Positions 8,338 through 18,354 are shown, counted from the stretch's first letter. The stretch: DNA of 64,000 bases from Pseudomonas sp. WN033 (GCA_002287035.1 NSKG01000002.1:62001-126000); one strand, 5' to 3'. The notes: generated from the letters alone by a model not told the origin. Translations and numbers: made by a program.

Positions 8338-8589
8338 TCAATGGGGGTCAGTAGATGAGTTTGCGTCCTGCTCACGACGTACAGGCTTGATATGTCTCAA
8401 ACCGCGCGCGCCGCCCTCAGACAAAACCCAGCCCCAACGGGTAAACAGATTCAGCAGGTCGAAGATGCCACCGTGGATATGGGCCTTGTGCAGTACCCGC
8501 TCCAGACGCTGGTCATCGGTATTCTCCGACTGCTGCTCGGATGCCTGACGCATCAATTCGCGCACTCGGCGCTCAAAAGGATCTTCCAT
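8338..8589 (-). CDS. cfrX: Small conserved protein CfrX
   Basis: 83 aa, charged and soluble, with no signal peptide. It occupies the place of cfrX upstream of cmpX-sigX-oprF in P. aeruginosa. Mostly helical, with a core FDLLNLFTRWGWVLSEGGARGLRHIKPV. Good GGAGG ribosome-binding site at the expected distance. A role in regulating CmpX/SigX has been proposed for the family; the sequence itself shows no catalytic motif. Confidence 0.8.
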   Translation of the reverse strand: MEDPFERRVRELMRQASEQQSENTDDQRLERVLHKAHIHGGIFDLLNLFTRWGWVLSEGGARGLRHIKPVRREQDANSSTDPH

Positions 8590-8699
8590 GGCTGACCTCC
8601 GGATCAGTGGACTCCAGTTTCAGACGCACGCCGGCCGGTCAGTGTCACCACTAACCGGCCATGAGAGCCCACTAAACCAGAATGCCCGCCATGCCTTAT

Positions 8700-9188
8700 C
8701 TATTCAGGCATGCTCAAAGGCTCGGCTGAGACGATGATGCCGTTGTTGTCGGCATATACATATTCACCCGGTTTGAAGGTGACACCGCCAAAGGTGACAG
8801 CCACGTTCAGGTCGCCAATCCCCCGCTTGTCGGTCTTCATCGGATGGCTGGCCAAGGCCTGGATGCCAAGCGCAGTCTGGGCCAGTACATCGACGTCCCG
8901 TACACAACCGTAGACGATGATGCCTTCCCAGCCATTACTGGCTGCTTTTTCAGCCAGCATGTCGCCCAGCAGCGCCCGGCGCATGGAGCCGCCACCATCA
9001 ACTACCATGACCTTGCCTCGGCCATCCTGCTCGACCTGTTCCTTGACCACCGAGTTGTCTTCGAAACATTTGACCGTGACAATCTGGCCGCCGAAGGAGT
9101 CATGACCGCCGAAGTTGCTGAACATAGGTTCGACCACGGCGACGTCAGGATAGGCGTCACACAGATCCGGGGTTACATAGTGCTGCAT
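8700..9188 (-). CDS. rraA: RraA family protein (RNase E inhibitor / aldolase fold)
   Basis: 162 aa, full length. RraA forms a ring that binds RNase E and dampens degradosome activity. Members also include 4-hydroxy-4-methyl-2-oxoglutarate aldolases. Visible are [36 protein letters not shown] and YGCVRDVD, with the Arg-Asp pair of the aldolase-like site present. It lies 16 bases downstream of ppsA on the same strand and is probably co-transcribed. Confidence 0.9.
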   Translation of the reverse strand: MQHYVTPDLCDAYPDVAVVEPMFSNFGGHDSFGGQIVTVKCFEDNSVVKEQVEQDGRGKVMVVDGGGSMRRALLGDMLAEKAASNGWEGIIVYGCVRDVDVLAQTALGIQALASHPMKTDKRGIGDLNVAVTFGGVTFKPGEYVYADNNGIIVSAEPLSMPE

Positions 9189-9204
9189 AGGTAGCTCCTT
9201 GCGC

Positions 9205-11574
9205 TTAGTTCTGACCTTCGGCCAGGAAGAACCAGGTATCCATTACCGAATCGGGGTTGAGCGATACGGTATCAATGCCCTGCTCCATCAGCCACTTGGC
9301 CAGATCCGGATGATCAGAAGGCCCCTGACCGCAGATGCCGATGTACTTTCCAGCAGCACGGCAGGCGCTGATGGCGTTGGACAGCAGCTTCTTGACAGCG
9401 GCATTCCGCTCATCGAACAGGTGGGCAATGATGCCGGAGTCGCGATCCAGCCCCAAGGTCAACTGAGTCAGGTCGTTAGAGCCGATAGAGAAGCCGTCGA
9501 AGTGCTCAAGGAACTCTTCGGCCAGCAGTGCGTTGGCTGGCAACTCGCACATCATGATCAGGCGCAGGCCATTGTCGCCACGCTTGAGGCCGTTTTCGGC
9601 CAGCAGTTCAACGACCTGTTTGGCTTCACCGACGGTACGCACGAACGGTACCATGATTTCGACGTTGGTCAGCCCCATGACATCGCGCACGCGCTTCATT
9701 GCCCGGCACTCGAGTTCAAAACAGTCGCGGAACGAGTCGCTGATATAACGCGAAGCGCCACGGAAGCCCAGCATCGGGTTTTCTTCTTCCGGCTCGTACA
9801 GACGACCACCGATCAGGTTGGCGTATTCGTTGGACTTGAAGTCGGACAGCCGCACAATGACCTTTTTCGGCCAGAAGGCCGCAGCCAGGGTGCTGACACC
9901 CTCAACCAGCTTCTCGACATAGAAGTCGACCGGGTCGGGGTAACCGGCAATGCGCTTTTCGACGCTGTCCTTGACGTCAGCCGGCAGGCTGGCGAAGTTC
10001 AGCAGCGCCTTGGGATGCACGCCGATCATGCGGTTGATGATAAATTCCAGACGCGCCAGTCCTACGCCCTCATTGGGCAGATTGGCGAAGTCGAAGGCGC
10101 GATCAGGGTTGCCGACGTTCATCATGATCTTGAACGGCAGCGGCGGCATGGCATCAACGCTGTTGGTGCGGATATCGAATGACAACTGGCCATCGTAAAT
10201 CAGGCCGGTATCGCCTTCGGCGCAGGAAACGGTAACTTCCTGACCATCTCTGAGTTCGCTGGTGGCGTTGCCACAGCCGACCACCGCAGGAATACCCAGT
10301 TCACGAGCAATGATCGCCGCGTGGCAGGTGCGGCCACCGCGATTGGTGACGATGGCGCTGGCGCGCTTCATGATCGGTTCCCAATCCGGATCGGTCATGT
10401 CTGAGACCAGCACATCACCCGGCTGCACCTTGTCCATTTCCGAGACATCATGAATGACCTTGACCGGACCGGAGCCAATCCGCTGACCGATGGCGCGACC
10501 TTCGACCAGTACCTTGCCTTTTTCCTTGAGCAGGTAGCGCTCCATGACATTGGCATTGCTGCGGCTTTTGACCGTTTCGGGGCGCGCCTGAACGATATAC
10601 AGCTTGCCATCGTCTCCGTCCTTGGCCCACTCGATATCCATCGGCCGGCCATAGTGCTTCTCGATGATCAGCGCCTGCTTGGCCAGGTTGACCACTTCCT
10701 CATCGCTGATACAGAAACGTGCCCGCTCGGCCTTGTCGACATCAACGGTCTTCACTGAGCGACCGGCCTTGGCTTCTTCGCCGTAGATCATCTTGATCGC
10801 CTTGCTGCCCAGATTGCGACGCAGGATCGACGGCCGCCCGGCCTCCAGGGTCGGCTTGTGTACGTAGAACTCATCGGGGTTGACCGCACCCTGCACCACA
10901 GTCTCACCCAGGCCGTAGGCACCAGTGATAAAGACCACGTCACGGAAGCCTGACTCGGTGTCCAGGGTGAACATTACCCCGGCGGTGCCAGTTTCCGAGC
11001 GCACCATGCGCTGCACACCAGCAGATAGCGCCACTCCCTTGTGGTCGAAGCCCTGGTGAACCCGGTAGGCGATGGCGCGATCATTGAACAGGGAAGCGAA
11101 TACCTCCTTGCAGGCACGGATCACGTTATCGACGCCGCGAATATTAAGGAAGGTTTCCTGCTGGCCGGCAAAGGATGCGTCTGGAAGATCTTCAGCAGTA
11201 GCCGAGGAGCGCACGGCTACCGCCAGATTGTCATTGCCCGCAGAAAGCTCAACGAAGGCCTTGCGGATCGCCTCGTCCAGAGCGGCGGGGAATTGAGCAT
11301 CCATTACCCACTGACGGATTTGCGCGCCAGTTTGCGCCAGGGCGTTGACGTCGTCGACATCCAGCGCATCAAGGGCTGCATGGATGCGGTCGTTCAGACC
11401 ACTTTGTTCGAGGAAGTCACGATAGGCCTGGGCGGTAGTGGCAAAGCCACCAGGAACCGACACACCGGCGTGGGACAGGTTGCTGATCATTTCACCCAGG
11501 GAAGCGTTCTTGCCGCCTACCCGCTCAACATCACCAACGCCCAGCTGTTCGAAGGACACTACGTACTCTAACAA
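9205..11574 (-). CDS. ppsA: Phosphoenolpyruvate synthase
   Basis: 789 aa. Converts pyruvate and ATP to PEP, AMP and phosphate for gluconeogenesis. N-terminal ATP-grasp pyruvate/phosphate-binding domain ([32 protein letters not shown]), central swivelling domain with the phosphorylated His in [14 protein letters not shown], and C-terminal PEP/pyruvate barrel ending with [10 protein letters not shown]. The likely start is a TTG at 11574 (residues [11 protein letters not shown]) behind GGAGAG; an upstream extension to 11700 would run into the ppsR promoter and is not supported. The Thr-Cys-His centre is the target of the divergent ppsR product. Confidence 0.95.
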   Translation of the reverse strand: MLEYVVSFEQLGVGDVERVGGKNASLGEMISNLSHAGVSVPGGFATTAQAYRDFLEQSGLNDRIHAALDALDVDDVNALAQTGAQIRQWVMDAQFPAALDEAIRKAFVELSAGNDNLAVAVRSSATAEDLPDASFAGQQETFLNIRGVDNVIRACKEVFASLFNDRAIAYRVHQGFDHKGVALSAGVQRMVRSETGTAGVMFTLDTESGFRDVVFITGAYGLGETVVQGAVNPDEFYVHKPTLEAGRPSILRRNLGSKAIKMIYGEEAKAGRSVKTVDVDKAERARFCISDEEVVNLAKQALIIEKHYGRPMDIEWAKDGDDGKLYIVQARPETVKSRSNANVMERYLLKEKGKVLVEGRAIGQRIGSGPVKVIHDVSEMDKVQPGDVLVSDMTDPDWEPIMKRASAIVTNRGGRTCHAAIIARELGIPAVVGCGNATSELRDGQEVTVSCAEGDTGLIYDGQLSFDIRTNSVDAMPPLPFKIMMNVGNPDRAFDFANLPNEGVGLARLEFIINRMIGVHPKALLNFASLPADVKDSVEKRIAGYPDPVDFYVEKLVEGVSTLAAAFWPKKVIVRLSDFKSNEYANLIGGRLYEPEEENPMLGFRGASRYISDSFRDCFELECRAMKRVRDVMGLTNVEIMVPFVRTVGEAKQVVELLAENGLKRGDNGLRLIMMCELPANALLAEEFLEHFDGFSIGSNDLTQLTLGLDRDSGIIAHLFDERNAAVKKLLSNAISACRAAGKYIGICGQGPSDHPDLAKWLMEQGIDTVSLNPDSVMDTWFFLAEGQN

Positions 11575-11603
11575 GGTGATCTCTCCGTAAATCGATAAGT
11601 TGA

Positions 11604-11654
11604 GTGGCGCATGCCACATCAGACTGTCTGGCCTGAATGTGACAAATGCGCCAC
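11604..11654. promoter_or_regulatory. Inverted repeat in the ppsA/ppsR divergent promoter region
   Basis: GTGGCGCA at 11604-11611 and TGCGCCAC at 11647-11654 are perfect complements 35 bases apart, in the 150-base gap between divergent ppsA and ppsR. It could be a two-site operator serving both genes. No regulator is recognised and chance is possible for 8-base arms. Confidence 0.25.
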
Positions 11655-11724
11655 AATGCCGGCAAGGAGCCCCGGGCTCGTTACCGCAGCACTCAGCCAA
11701 TCAGGACATCTTAAGGCCTCGCGC

Positions 11725-12543
11725 ATGAAACGCACCGCTTTTTTCATTTCGGATGGTACCGGTATTACCGCAGAAACTCTCGGTCAGAGCCTGCTCACGC
11801 AGTTTGAAAACATTCAGTTCACCAAACGGCTGCGGCCCTACGTGGATACCGTCGAAAAAGCGCGAAACATGGTACAACAAATCAATGCGGCTGCCGAGCA
11901 GGATGGGGCACGTCCGATCATCTTCGATACCGTGGTCAACAAGGAAATTCGTGAAGAGCTGGCCAAGGCTAATGCTTTCATGATCGACATTTTCTCCTCA
12001 TTCCTGGCCCCGCTGGAGCAGGAACTGGGTGACGGTTCCTCCTACTCGGTCGGCAAGTCGCACTCCATTCAGCACAACGCTCACTACAAGGATCGTATCG
12101 ATGCCGTGCACTTCGCCATGGACAATGACGATGGCGCCCGCACCCATTACTACAATGAAGCCGATATCATTCTGGTTGGGGTCTCGCGCTGTGGCAAAAC
12201 TCCTTCCTGCCTTTATATGGCCTTGCAATATGGCATCCGTGCGGCCAATTACCCCCTGACCGAAGATGACATGGAGCGCCTGCAACTGCCGGCCGCGCTC
12301 AAACAGCACAAACACAAGCTGTTCGGCCTTACCATCGACCCTGACAGACTGGCCAGCATCCGCAATGAACGCCGGCCGAACAGCCGTTATGCCAGCTTTG
12401 CCCAGTGCGAGTTCGAAGTTCGCGAAGTGGAAAATCTGTTCCGCCGCGAGAACATCAACTTCATCAACTCGACGCACTTTTCCGTCGAAGAGATTTCCGC
12501 CAAGATTCTGGTCCAGATGGGCATTGAGCGCCGCCTGAAATAA
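11725..12543 (+). CDS. ppsR: PEP synthase regulatory kinase/pyrophosphorylase (PSRP)
   Basis: 272 aa, the usual length. Bifunctional enzyme that inactivates PEP synthase by ADP-dependent phosphorylation of a threonine beside the catalytic His, and reactivates it by phosphate-dependent removal. The P-loop-like motif [10 protein letters not shown] is at residues 152-161, and the N-terminus [18 protein letters not shown] is diagnostic. The ATG at 11725 is taken; a longer frame from 11611 overlaps the promoter gap. Divergent to ppsA, its target. Confidence 0.95.
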   Translation: MKRTAFFISDGTGITAETLGQSLLTQFENIQFTKRLRPYVDTVEKARNMVQQINAAAEQDGARPIIFDTVVNKEIREELAKANAFMIDIFSSFLAPLEQELGDGSSYSVGKSHSIQHNAHYKDRIDAVHFAMDNDDGARTHYYNEADIILVGVSRCGKTPSCLYMALQYGIRAANYPLTEDDMERLQLPAALKQHKHKLFGLTIDPDRLASIRNERRPNSRYASFAQCEFEVREVENLFRRENINFINSTHFSVEEISAKILVQMGIERRLK

Positions 12544-12549
12544 TTGCGG

Positions 12550-13461
12550 CTACTGGCGCCAGGCCTCTGGCGCCGCTTGACGTAACCAGTCGATCAGGGC
12601 GCCAACCTTGCGCGGCGCCCTGCCAAAGCTGTACATCAGGTTTACCGGCAAGGCTTCCGGTGCCCAGCCGTCCAGACAACGCACAAAGCTGCCTGGGTGG
12701 GCGGCCTCGTAACGATCCGCATACCAGTTGGGCAAAATCCCGATGCCTTGCCCACGCACCAGCGCATCGGCTTGCAGAACCACTGTGTCTGCCTTCAGCC
12801 GCGACGGCGTTGGTTTGAACAGATAAGGCCCTTTTTGCCCATGTAACAAACGCACCGACTCCGCACCACCGCCCAATACATCGACCCAGCGATGCAGGTT
12901 GAGCTGGCGTGGATGCTCGGGTGCTCCGTTAGCCTGCACATAGGCCGGGCTGGCGTATAGTCCGGTGGTCCAGCGCCCCAACGGCTCACTGCGCAGCCCA
13001 TTGCTGGCTTCCGGTCCAAGCCAAAGCCACAGATCGCCTTGACCGGCATCCTCCTGCGACGGTGGACGCAAGCTGCTGCTTACCTGGATTCGTATACCCG
13101 GGTGCTCTTCTATGAACGAGTGGATTACCGGCGGCAGCCAGCCACGCTCGAAGGCATTGTGAATACGCAACACCAGCTCGCCGCTCACCTCTTCCTTCAG
13201 GTCGTCCAGTGCTTGCTGGCTTTGCTCGCCAAGATCCAGCATCTGCCGGCAATAGTTGTAAAACAACTTGCCGGCTTCAGTTGCCAGCATCCGGTTGGAC
13301 TGGCGTAGCAACAGGCGTTGACCTACGCGATTTTCGAGTTGACTGATGCGTCGGCTCAAAGTCGATTTAGGCAAACCCAGCGCGATTGAAACCGGGGTCA
13401 GGCCTCCCTGCTCAACCACCGCGACAAACACACTCAGCTCATTGAAGTCATGCATCACCAT
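12550..13461 (-). CDS. LysR-family transcriptional regulator
   Basis: 303 aa. N-terminal winged HTH (FNELSVFVAVVEQGGLTPVSIALGL-PKSTLSRRISQLENRVG) and a LysR substrate-binding domain from about residue 90. Effector unknown. Good GGAGGA site before the ATG at 13461. It is divergent to the TonB-dependent receptor 401 bases away and converges on ppsR with only 6 bases between stops. Control of the receptor gene is possible from position alone. Confidence 0.85.
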   Translation of the reverse strand: MVMHDFNELSVFVAVVEQGGLTPVSIALGLPKSTLSRRISQLENRVGQRLLLRQSNRMLATEAGKLFYNYCRQMLDLGEQSQQALDDLKEEVSGELVLRIHNAFERGWLPPVIHSFIEEHPGIRIQVSSSLRPPSQEDAGQGDLWLWLGPEASNGLRSEPLGRWTTGLYASPAYVQANGAPEHPRQLNLHRWVDVLGGGAESVRLLHGQKGPYLFKPTPSRLKADTVVLQADALVRGQGIGILPNWYADRYEAAHPGSFVRCLDGWAPEALPVNLMYSFGRAPRKVGALIDWLRQAAPEAWRQ

Positions 13462-13577
13462 GCCTTTTTTCCTCCACGACGGGTATGCCCCTGGGCACTG
13501 ACGCAAGGTTCGGATCTGGACTGCTGCATATGAAATCAAACGCTTGTTGGGGGAGATTTCCCGATTCTCTTGGCAAC

Positions 13578-13590
13578 GAGAATGATTGTC
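13578..13590. promoter_or_regulatory. Weak Fur-box-like palindrome near LysR gene
   Basis: GAGAATGATTGTC differs from the core GATAATCATTATC at three positions, arranged symmetrically. It lies 117 bases before the LysR gene. Confidence 0.4.
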
Positions 13591-13769
13591 AAATGCTTGA
13601 CACCAGAATTCCGGCCAGTGGCTATCAGCCTTCGTCACCTCACCTACGCCAAGCCCTTGATCCCTAAGCGGACAGAGCCGTTACCGACCCTGTTCCAGTT
13701 TGAGCAACACGAGGTTTCACCCCTGGCGCTGGAACTTTTCCTTTACGCTCTTTAGAGTTCGCAGCAGTT

Positions 13770-13782
13770 GATAATCATTATC
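13770..13782. promoter_or_regulatory. Fur box
   Basis: GATAATCATTATC is a perfect 13-base match to the two central hexamers of the Fur consensus (GATAAT-C-ATTATC), 80 bases before the receptor start. Predicts iron repression of the downstream receptor. Confidence 0.8.
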
Positions 13783-13862
13783 ACTATGACTGCCAATCGC
13801 GAACGAATTGCACACAACACGCACACACGGCAGCAGTTACCAAAGGAAAGGAGTACTGATTG

Positions 13863-16100
13863 ATGACGCACTACCGCCCCTCCCTCGCCGTTGGCGGCCT
13901 GGCTTTGCTGGCCAGCAGTATTACCATGGCCAACCAGGCCCAAGACAGCGTTCGGCTGGCTGATACCGTGGTGACAGCTTCAGGCTTTGAGCAGAAGATC
14001 ACCGACGCGCCCGCCAGCATCAGCGTCATCAGTCAAGAAGACCTGCGCCGCAACCGTTACACCAACCTGGCTCAGGCGCTGGACGGGGTGGAAGGTATTG
14101 ATATTCGCCAGGGTACCGGCAAGACCGGTGGGCTGAATATCAGCATGCGCGGCCTGCCCAGCGAATACACGCTGATCCTGATCGATGGCCGACGTCAGAA
14201 CACCGCGGGCAATGTCACTCCCAACGGTTTCAACGAGACGGCCACCAGCTTCATGCCGCCGATGTCGGCAATTGAGCGTATCGAAGTCATCCGCGGGCCG
14301 ATGTCGACCCTGTATGGCTCAGACGCCATGGGCGGTGTAATCAATATCATCACCAAGAAAGTTGCCACCGAATGGGGCGCCACCCTGACAGTTGACCACG
14401 TCTTCCAGGAAGATAGTGACTACGGCGAAAGCACCCGTACCAACCTCTATGCCAGCGGTCCGCTGGTTGATGACCTGCTGGGCGTTTCCCTGCGTGGCAG
14501 TTTCTATGACCGCGAGAAGTCCAACCTGAAGTTCAGTGACGGCAGCAACGTCAGCAAGCGCGGCGCTTCACCGGTAGAAGGTCAGAACTTCACTGCTGGT
14601 GTGCGCCTCAACCTCACTCCCAGTGAGCGTAACGATTTTTATCTGGATTTCGAGCGTGGCGCTCAGCGTTACAACAACGACGATTGCCAGTTGGGTAGCC
14701 TGGATGGCAAGGCCGGCGGCAACGCTGTCAATGGCTGCACCACCGACGCTCCGACTCGCGCCAACGGCTACAAGGATGAACTGCGGTTTATCCGCAATCA
14801 GGTCGCGCTGGGACATGAAGCCAGGCTGGACTTTGGTCGCTGGACCAGCAGTGTGACCCACAATGTCACCGAGACCCTGGGGCGTACCATTCCCGGTACG
14901 CCTATTGGCCAGAGCTATGTAGGATTCCCTAGCATCATCGTCGGCGCCAACCGCGAGCTCAAATCTACCGACCTGATTTTCGATACCAAACTGGTCGCTC
15001 CGCTGGGGCAGTCGCATGTCGGTACGTTTGGTGCCCAATGGTGGGATGCCGAAGTAAAAGACGGTATTACCACCGAAACCTTCGAACAGAAGTCCTGGGC
15101 GCTGTTCGCTGAAGATGAATGGCGTCTGCGCCAAGATCTGGCTCTGACCCTTGGCGCACGCTACGAGCACCATGACAGCTTTGGCGGTCACGTCAGCCCG
15201 CGCGCCTACCTGGTGTGGAACACCACCGACAACTGGACCCTCAAAGGCGGCGTAAGCCGTGGCTATAAAACCCCGACCCTGAATCAGTTGCACAATGGAA
15301 TCAACGGGGTAACCGCTCAGGGGGCCACCATCACCATTGGTAGCCCTGATCTTGATCCAGAAATCACCACCAATACCGAGTTTGGCGTTTATTACGACAA
15401 TCTGGCCAATTTCAACGCCAACGTTACCCTGTTCCACAACCAGTTCAAGGACAAGATCGATACCGGCACCCCGATCCCGAACTGTTTCTCCAGTGCCAAC
15501 CCCAACCTGCCCGGCTGCATCAGCTTCGGCCCTGGGTTTGATCAGGACAGCTTCGCCCAGAACAAGAACATCGGCAAAGCGATGACCCAGGGGGTAGAGA
15601 TTGCAGGTAAATGGCAATTCGCACCGGCCTGGAGCCTGAGCGCCAACTACACCTACACTGACAGCGAACAGAAGAGCGGCGACAACAAGGGTGCACCCCT
15701 GACCAACAGCCCGGATCATCAGTTGTATGCCCGGATCAACTGGGATACCACTCAACGACTGAACCTGTGGTTCCAGGGTGAGTATCGCAGCAAGCGTGAG
15801 CGTTTCACTGACCGCTACGAAAACCTGTCAGCGGCCAACCAGGCGCTGTACGACGCTGCTGGCGACCTCAAGGCCTACGAAGTGTTCCACCTTGGCGGTT
15901 CCTACCGTGCCACTGACCGTCTGAGTTTGAACGCAGCCATCTACAACGTGTTTGACAAGGACTTCACCAAAGGTCAGTTCTACACCACCAATACCGGCGC
16001 GACCGGCTGGGTATCCAACTATATCCAGACGGGTCAGTCTACCGACGGCACCCTCGAAGAAGCCCGCCGTCTCTGGCTGTCTGCTACCTACGAGTTCTGA
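13863..16100 (+). CDS. TonB-dependent siderophore receptor (catecholate type, FepA/CirA-like)
   Basis: 745 aa. Signal peptide about residues 1-24, a TonB box region DTVVTASG, plug domain with SMRGLPSEYTLILIDGRRQN and IERIEVIRGPMSTLYGSDAMGGVINIITKK, then a 22-strand barrel ending WLSATYEF with the terminal Phe. Two cysteine pairs sit in extracellular-loop positions (DDC...GC and PNC...GC), a feature of FepA-like receptors. A Fur box upstream supports iron uptake. ATG at 13863 is used; a TTG directly before it is in frame. Ligand not determined. Confidence 0.88.
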   Translation: MTHYRPSLAVGGLALLASSITMANQAQDSVRLADTVVTASGFEQKITDAPASISVISQEDLRRNRYTNLAQALDGVEGIDIRQGTGKTGGLNISMRGLPSEYTLILIDGRRQNTAGNVTPNGFNETATSFMPPMSAIERIEVIRGPMSTLYGSDAMGGVINIITKKVATEWGATLTVDHVFQEDSDYGESTRTNLYASGPLVDDLLGVSLRGSFYDREKSNLKFSDGSNVSKRGASPVEGQNFTAGVRLNLTPSERNDFYLDFERGAQRYNNDDCQLGSLDGKAGGNAVNGCTTDAPTRANGYKDELRFIRNQVALGHEARLDFGRWTSSVTHNVTETLGRTIPGTPIGQSYVGFPSIIVGANRELKSTDLIFDTKLVAPLGQSHVGTFGAQWWDAEVKDGITTETFEQKSWALFAEDEWRLRQDLALTLGARYEHHDSFGGHVSPRAYLVWNTTDNWTLKGGVSRGYKTPTLNQLHNGINGVTAQGATITIGSPDLDPEITTNTEFGVYYDNLANFNANVTLFHNQFKDKIDTGTPIPNCFSSANPNLPGCISFGPGFDQDSFAQNKNIGKAMTQGVEIAGKWQFAPAWSLSANYTYTDSEQKSGDNKGAPLTNSPDHQLYARINWDTTQRLNLWFQGEYRSKRERFTDRYENLSAANQALYDAAGDLKAYEVFHLGGSYRATDRLSLNAAIYNVFDKDFTKGQFYTTNTGATGWVSNYIQTGQSTDGTLEEARRLWLSATYEF

Positions 16101-16117
16101 AGTACACCAGAACTCCT

Positions 16118-16145
16118 TGCAACGCCCGCTTATGCGGGCGTTGCA
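16118..16145. terminator. Bidirectional hairpin between receptor and AraC gene
   Basis: Perfect 12-base arms TGCAACGCCCGC and GCGGGCGTTGCA with a TTAT loop, followed by a weak T-rich stretch (GTTTCTT). Lies between converging genes. Confidence 0.75.
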
Positions 16146-16151
16146 CGTTTC

Positions 16152-17183
16152 TTACCCCAGCAAGCTGCGTAATTCGCTGGGTAGCAACCCAGTCCAGCGT
16201 TTGAACGAGCGGCGAAAATTAGTGCTGTCATTGAAGTTCAGGTAGCTGGCCACTTCATCATTGCTGTACCCCTTGCTCAGAAACAGATCAACAGCCACGC
16301 AAGTGCGGGCCAGATCAAGCTGTTCCTGAAAGTGCGTGCCGTGCTTGCCCAGCTTGCGCTTGAAGGTCGCCGGGCTGACTGCGAAAGCTTCCGCGACCCG
16401 TTCCAGCCCCAGCGGTTGACGCAGGTGCGCCTCGAGATAGCCATAAACCAGATCAAGAAAACTCGCACAGACTGGCAATTGAGCCAGCAACGCCAGGCTT
16501 TCACGTTCGGCCACCTGCCCTGCTGTCACCGAGGTGGTTGCCCAGGCCAGGGTCAGATATTCGCGCGGCAGACGCATTTGATCCAGCGGACAAGCGAAAC
16601 GCAGATCCTCGCCAAGATGCACCCAGTACTGCTCGATATAACGCGGCTGGGCATGCCTGAGTTGGAACTGCCAGGGCAGGCGCTGACCCGACAGCCAACG
16701 GCACATACCGGTAACCGCGCTCATGGCTGCCTCTAGCAGAAAAACTCGCTGCTGGCCGGCACCATAGGGATCAAGCCAGTAGAGGTAGGCATAATGCTCA
16801 TCGACCCGCAGCCGTGGGCGCTGTAGCGGGCTCAGGAACAGACTCAGAGCTTCCAGCCGCTGCAGTGCGACATGCAGAGTGTCAGCCTGGCGAATGGCAT
16901 GGCTAGCCGGACCGAAGTGTCCTGGTAGCCATTGCTGGCCCAACAGGAAGCTGCTGTCGTCGGCGGCCATCAACTGGCGTAGATTGTCGATCAGTTGAAA
17001 GCACTGCTGTGGACTGATCAAACGGCTGCCACTGAGGATATCCTCGTGAAACAGCCCAGTGCCGCGCAACAGGCGGTGGCTGTCAAACCCGCGGTTAAGC
17101 GCCAGATCCAGTATGCAGGCCGGTTGATAATGCGCCGGAATAAAGGCGCTGTCGCACTCCAGGCCAAGGCTTGAGGCTTTCAT
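16152..17183 (-). CDS. AraC-family transcriptional regulator
   Basis: 343 aa. N-terminal ligand-sensing domain of the Arabinose_bd type (about residues 20-200) and a C-terminal double HTH (LGLERVAEAFAVSPATFKRKLGKHG, then NDEVASYLNFNDSTNFRRSFKRWTG). Such regulators usually control a nearby catabolic or uptake gene. The ATG overlaps the stop of the upstream GGDEF gene by one base (TGATG), so the two are translationally coupled, an unusual pairing. The target could be the receptor gene on either side. Confidence 0.88.
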   Translation of the reverse strand: MKASSLGLECDSAFIPAHYQPACILDLALNRGFDSHRLLRGTGLFHEDILSGSRLISPQQCFQLIDNLRQLMAADDSSFLLGQQWLPGHFGPASHAIRQADTLHVALQRLEALSLFLSPLQRPRLRVDEHYAYLYWLDPYGAGQQRVFLLEAAMSAVTGMCRWLSGQRLPWQFQLRHAQPRYIEQYWVHLGEDLRFACPLDQMRLPREYLTLAWATTSVTAGQVAERESLALLAQLPVCASFLDLVYGYLEAHLRQPLGLERVAEAFAVSPATFKRKLGKHGTHFQEQLDLARTCVAVDLFLSKGYSNDEVASYLNFNDSTNFRRSFKRWTGLLPSELRSLLG

Positions 17184-18103
17184 CAACTGGCCTGCTGCGC
17201 CAGTGGCGCCTGCTTAGCCCGAGCCATGACCAGGGTCAGGCGCTGCAGCAGGCTGTGCGGGTCGTCCTGACGGGCCATAAGGGCCACCGTAGAAGCTTGC
17301 AATTGCAGGCGTTCACCCTGAGCAATGGTCTTGTAGGCCAACGCGCGTACCGCCTCCGCCAATTCAAGCGCAATCACCCGAGCCTGACTCTCGCCGGTAT
17401 TGGGCAGCAACACCACGAAGCGGTCTCCCGCCAACCGGCATAACAGATCGTGGTCACGCAGATTAAGCAGGATCAACTGGGTCAGCACCTGTAGCACCCG
17501 GTCTCCTTCAGCCTGGCCATACTCGCGATTGACGCTGGAGAACTCGTCCAGGTCCAACATTACCAGCGACAGCGGCTGCCGCGCCTGGCGCGCCTGCTCC
17601 AAGGCCAGTTGTAACTGACTACGCAGGTAACCGGCATCGCCCAGTGGAGTTAACTGATCAAACTGACGGTGCTCGCGATAAATACGCTCACGATTACGCA
17701 TCTGCACATTGATTGCCAGTTGCTCGCGATGCCAGTGATAGATACCCAGCGTCAGCAGCACGAACCCGACAGGCATAGGCCCTGACTCCAGCCAGCCATC
17801 CCAACGAGCCCCCGGCGCCTGGGCGATAAACTCATCCAGGGTATCCATCCAGAGGGAAAAGAACAGGCACCCCAACCCGGCAAACAGCAGGTTGGTGACA
17901 AAACCGGCCGGACGGCTTTTCAGCAGTAACCCGATCCACAGCAGCACCAGCAGCGCCGAACCACCCTCTCCGACGATATCGGTCCAGTCCCAACTGGCAA
18001 AAGGTTTGACCTCACCCAGCAGCAAGTGCAGCAAAAGCCCTAAGTTGGCCAGCATCAACAGGATTGCCAGCTTAATTTTGTGCGGTATCAGAAAGGCTGC
18101 CAT
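17183..18103 (-). CDS. Membrane protein with degenerate GGDEF domain, possible c-di-GMP sensor
   Basis: 306 aa. Four hydrophobic segments (about 10-28, 45-61, 68-85, 110-124), then a GGDEF domain from about residue 150. The signature reads AGDRF (225-229) in place of GGDEF/GGEEF, so the metal/catalytic Glu is replaced by Arg and synthesis of c-di-GMP is unlikely. The inhibitory I-site RDHD (216-219) is intact, which in other degenerate GGDEF proteins makes a c-di-GMP receptor. Start at 18103 behind GGAGG; a longer frame to 18154 is less likely. Coupled to the AraC gene. Confidence 0.82.
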   Translation of the reverse strand: MAAFLIPHKIKLAILLMLANLGLLLHLLLGEVKPFASWDWTDIVGEGGSALLVLLWIGLLLKSRPAGFVTNLLFAGLGCLFFSLWMDTLDEFIAQAPGARWDGWLESGPMPVGFVLLTLGIYHWHREQLAINVQMRNRERIYREHRQFDQLTPLGDAGYLRSQLQLALEQARQARQPLSLVMLDLDEFSSVNREYGQAEGDRVLQVLTQLILLNLRDHDLLCRLAGDRFVVLLPNTGESQARVIALELAEAVRALAYKTIAQGERLQLQASTVALMARQDDPHSLLQRLTLVMARAKQAPLAQQAS

Positions 18104-18336
18104 AGCGCCTCCAGCATGGATATATGGCAAGCAAAACAGAAGCTGATGACACAAAAGTTTCAGTACCAGGGGTCAATTCGGCTCAGTCTCAATGACGTTA
18201 TAAGCCACCATACGCCATCGATTCGGCGCGATGACACAAGCCATGATCAATTGAGCCCAATAAACCGGGTCCTAACAGCTCAAAACTCCCGAAAGCAGGC
18301 CGCAAAGCCCCGTATTTAAAGGCTTTGGCGTCAACG

Positions 18337-18354
18337 CTGTCACAGAACTGCAAC
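18337..18354 (+). promoter_or_regulatory. Candidate Pho box before the phytate operon
   Basis: CTGTCAC-AGAA-CTGCAAC: the first 7-mer matches the PhoB repeat CTGTCAT in 6 of 7, the second in 4 of 7, with the correct 4-base spacer. It lies 72 bases before the first start codon. The second repeat is weak, so this is suggestive only. The rest of the gap 18104-18425 shows no gene. Confidence 0.45.

Larger units (their letters stand above)
13462..13862. other. Divergent regulatory gap between LysR gene and TonB-dependent receptor
   Basis: 401 bases with no credible gene. It holds two Fur-box-like palindromes, at 13578-13590 and 13770-13782, and a strong AAAGGAAAGGAG ribosome-binding site (13843-13853) for the receptor. 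Confidence 0.6.

Noticed and set aside
12555-12574. GGCGCCAG/CTGGCGCC hairpin as a terminator for ppsR
   Set aside because: It lies inside the last codons of the convergent LysR gene and has no U-tract; a coding coincidence is as likely.
14568-15755. Long open frame antisense to the first TonB-dependent receptor
   Set aside because: Receptor frame has a signal peptide, plug and terminal Phe; the antisense frame has none of these and no start signal.
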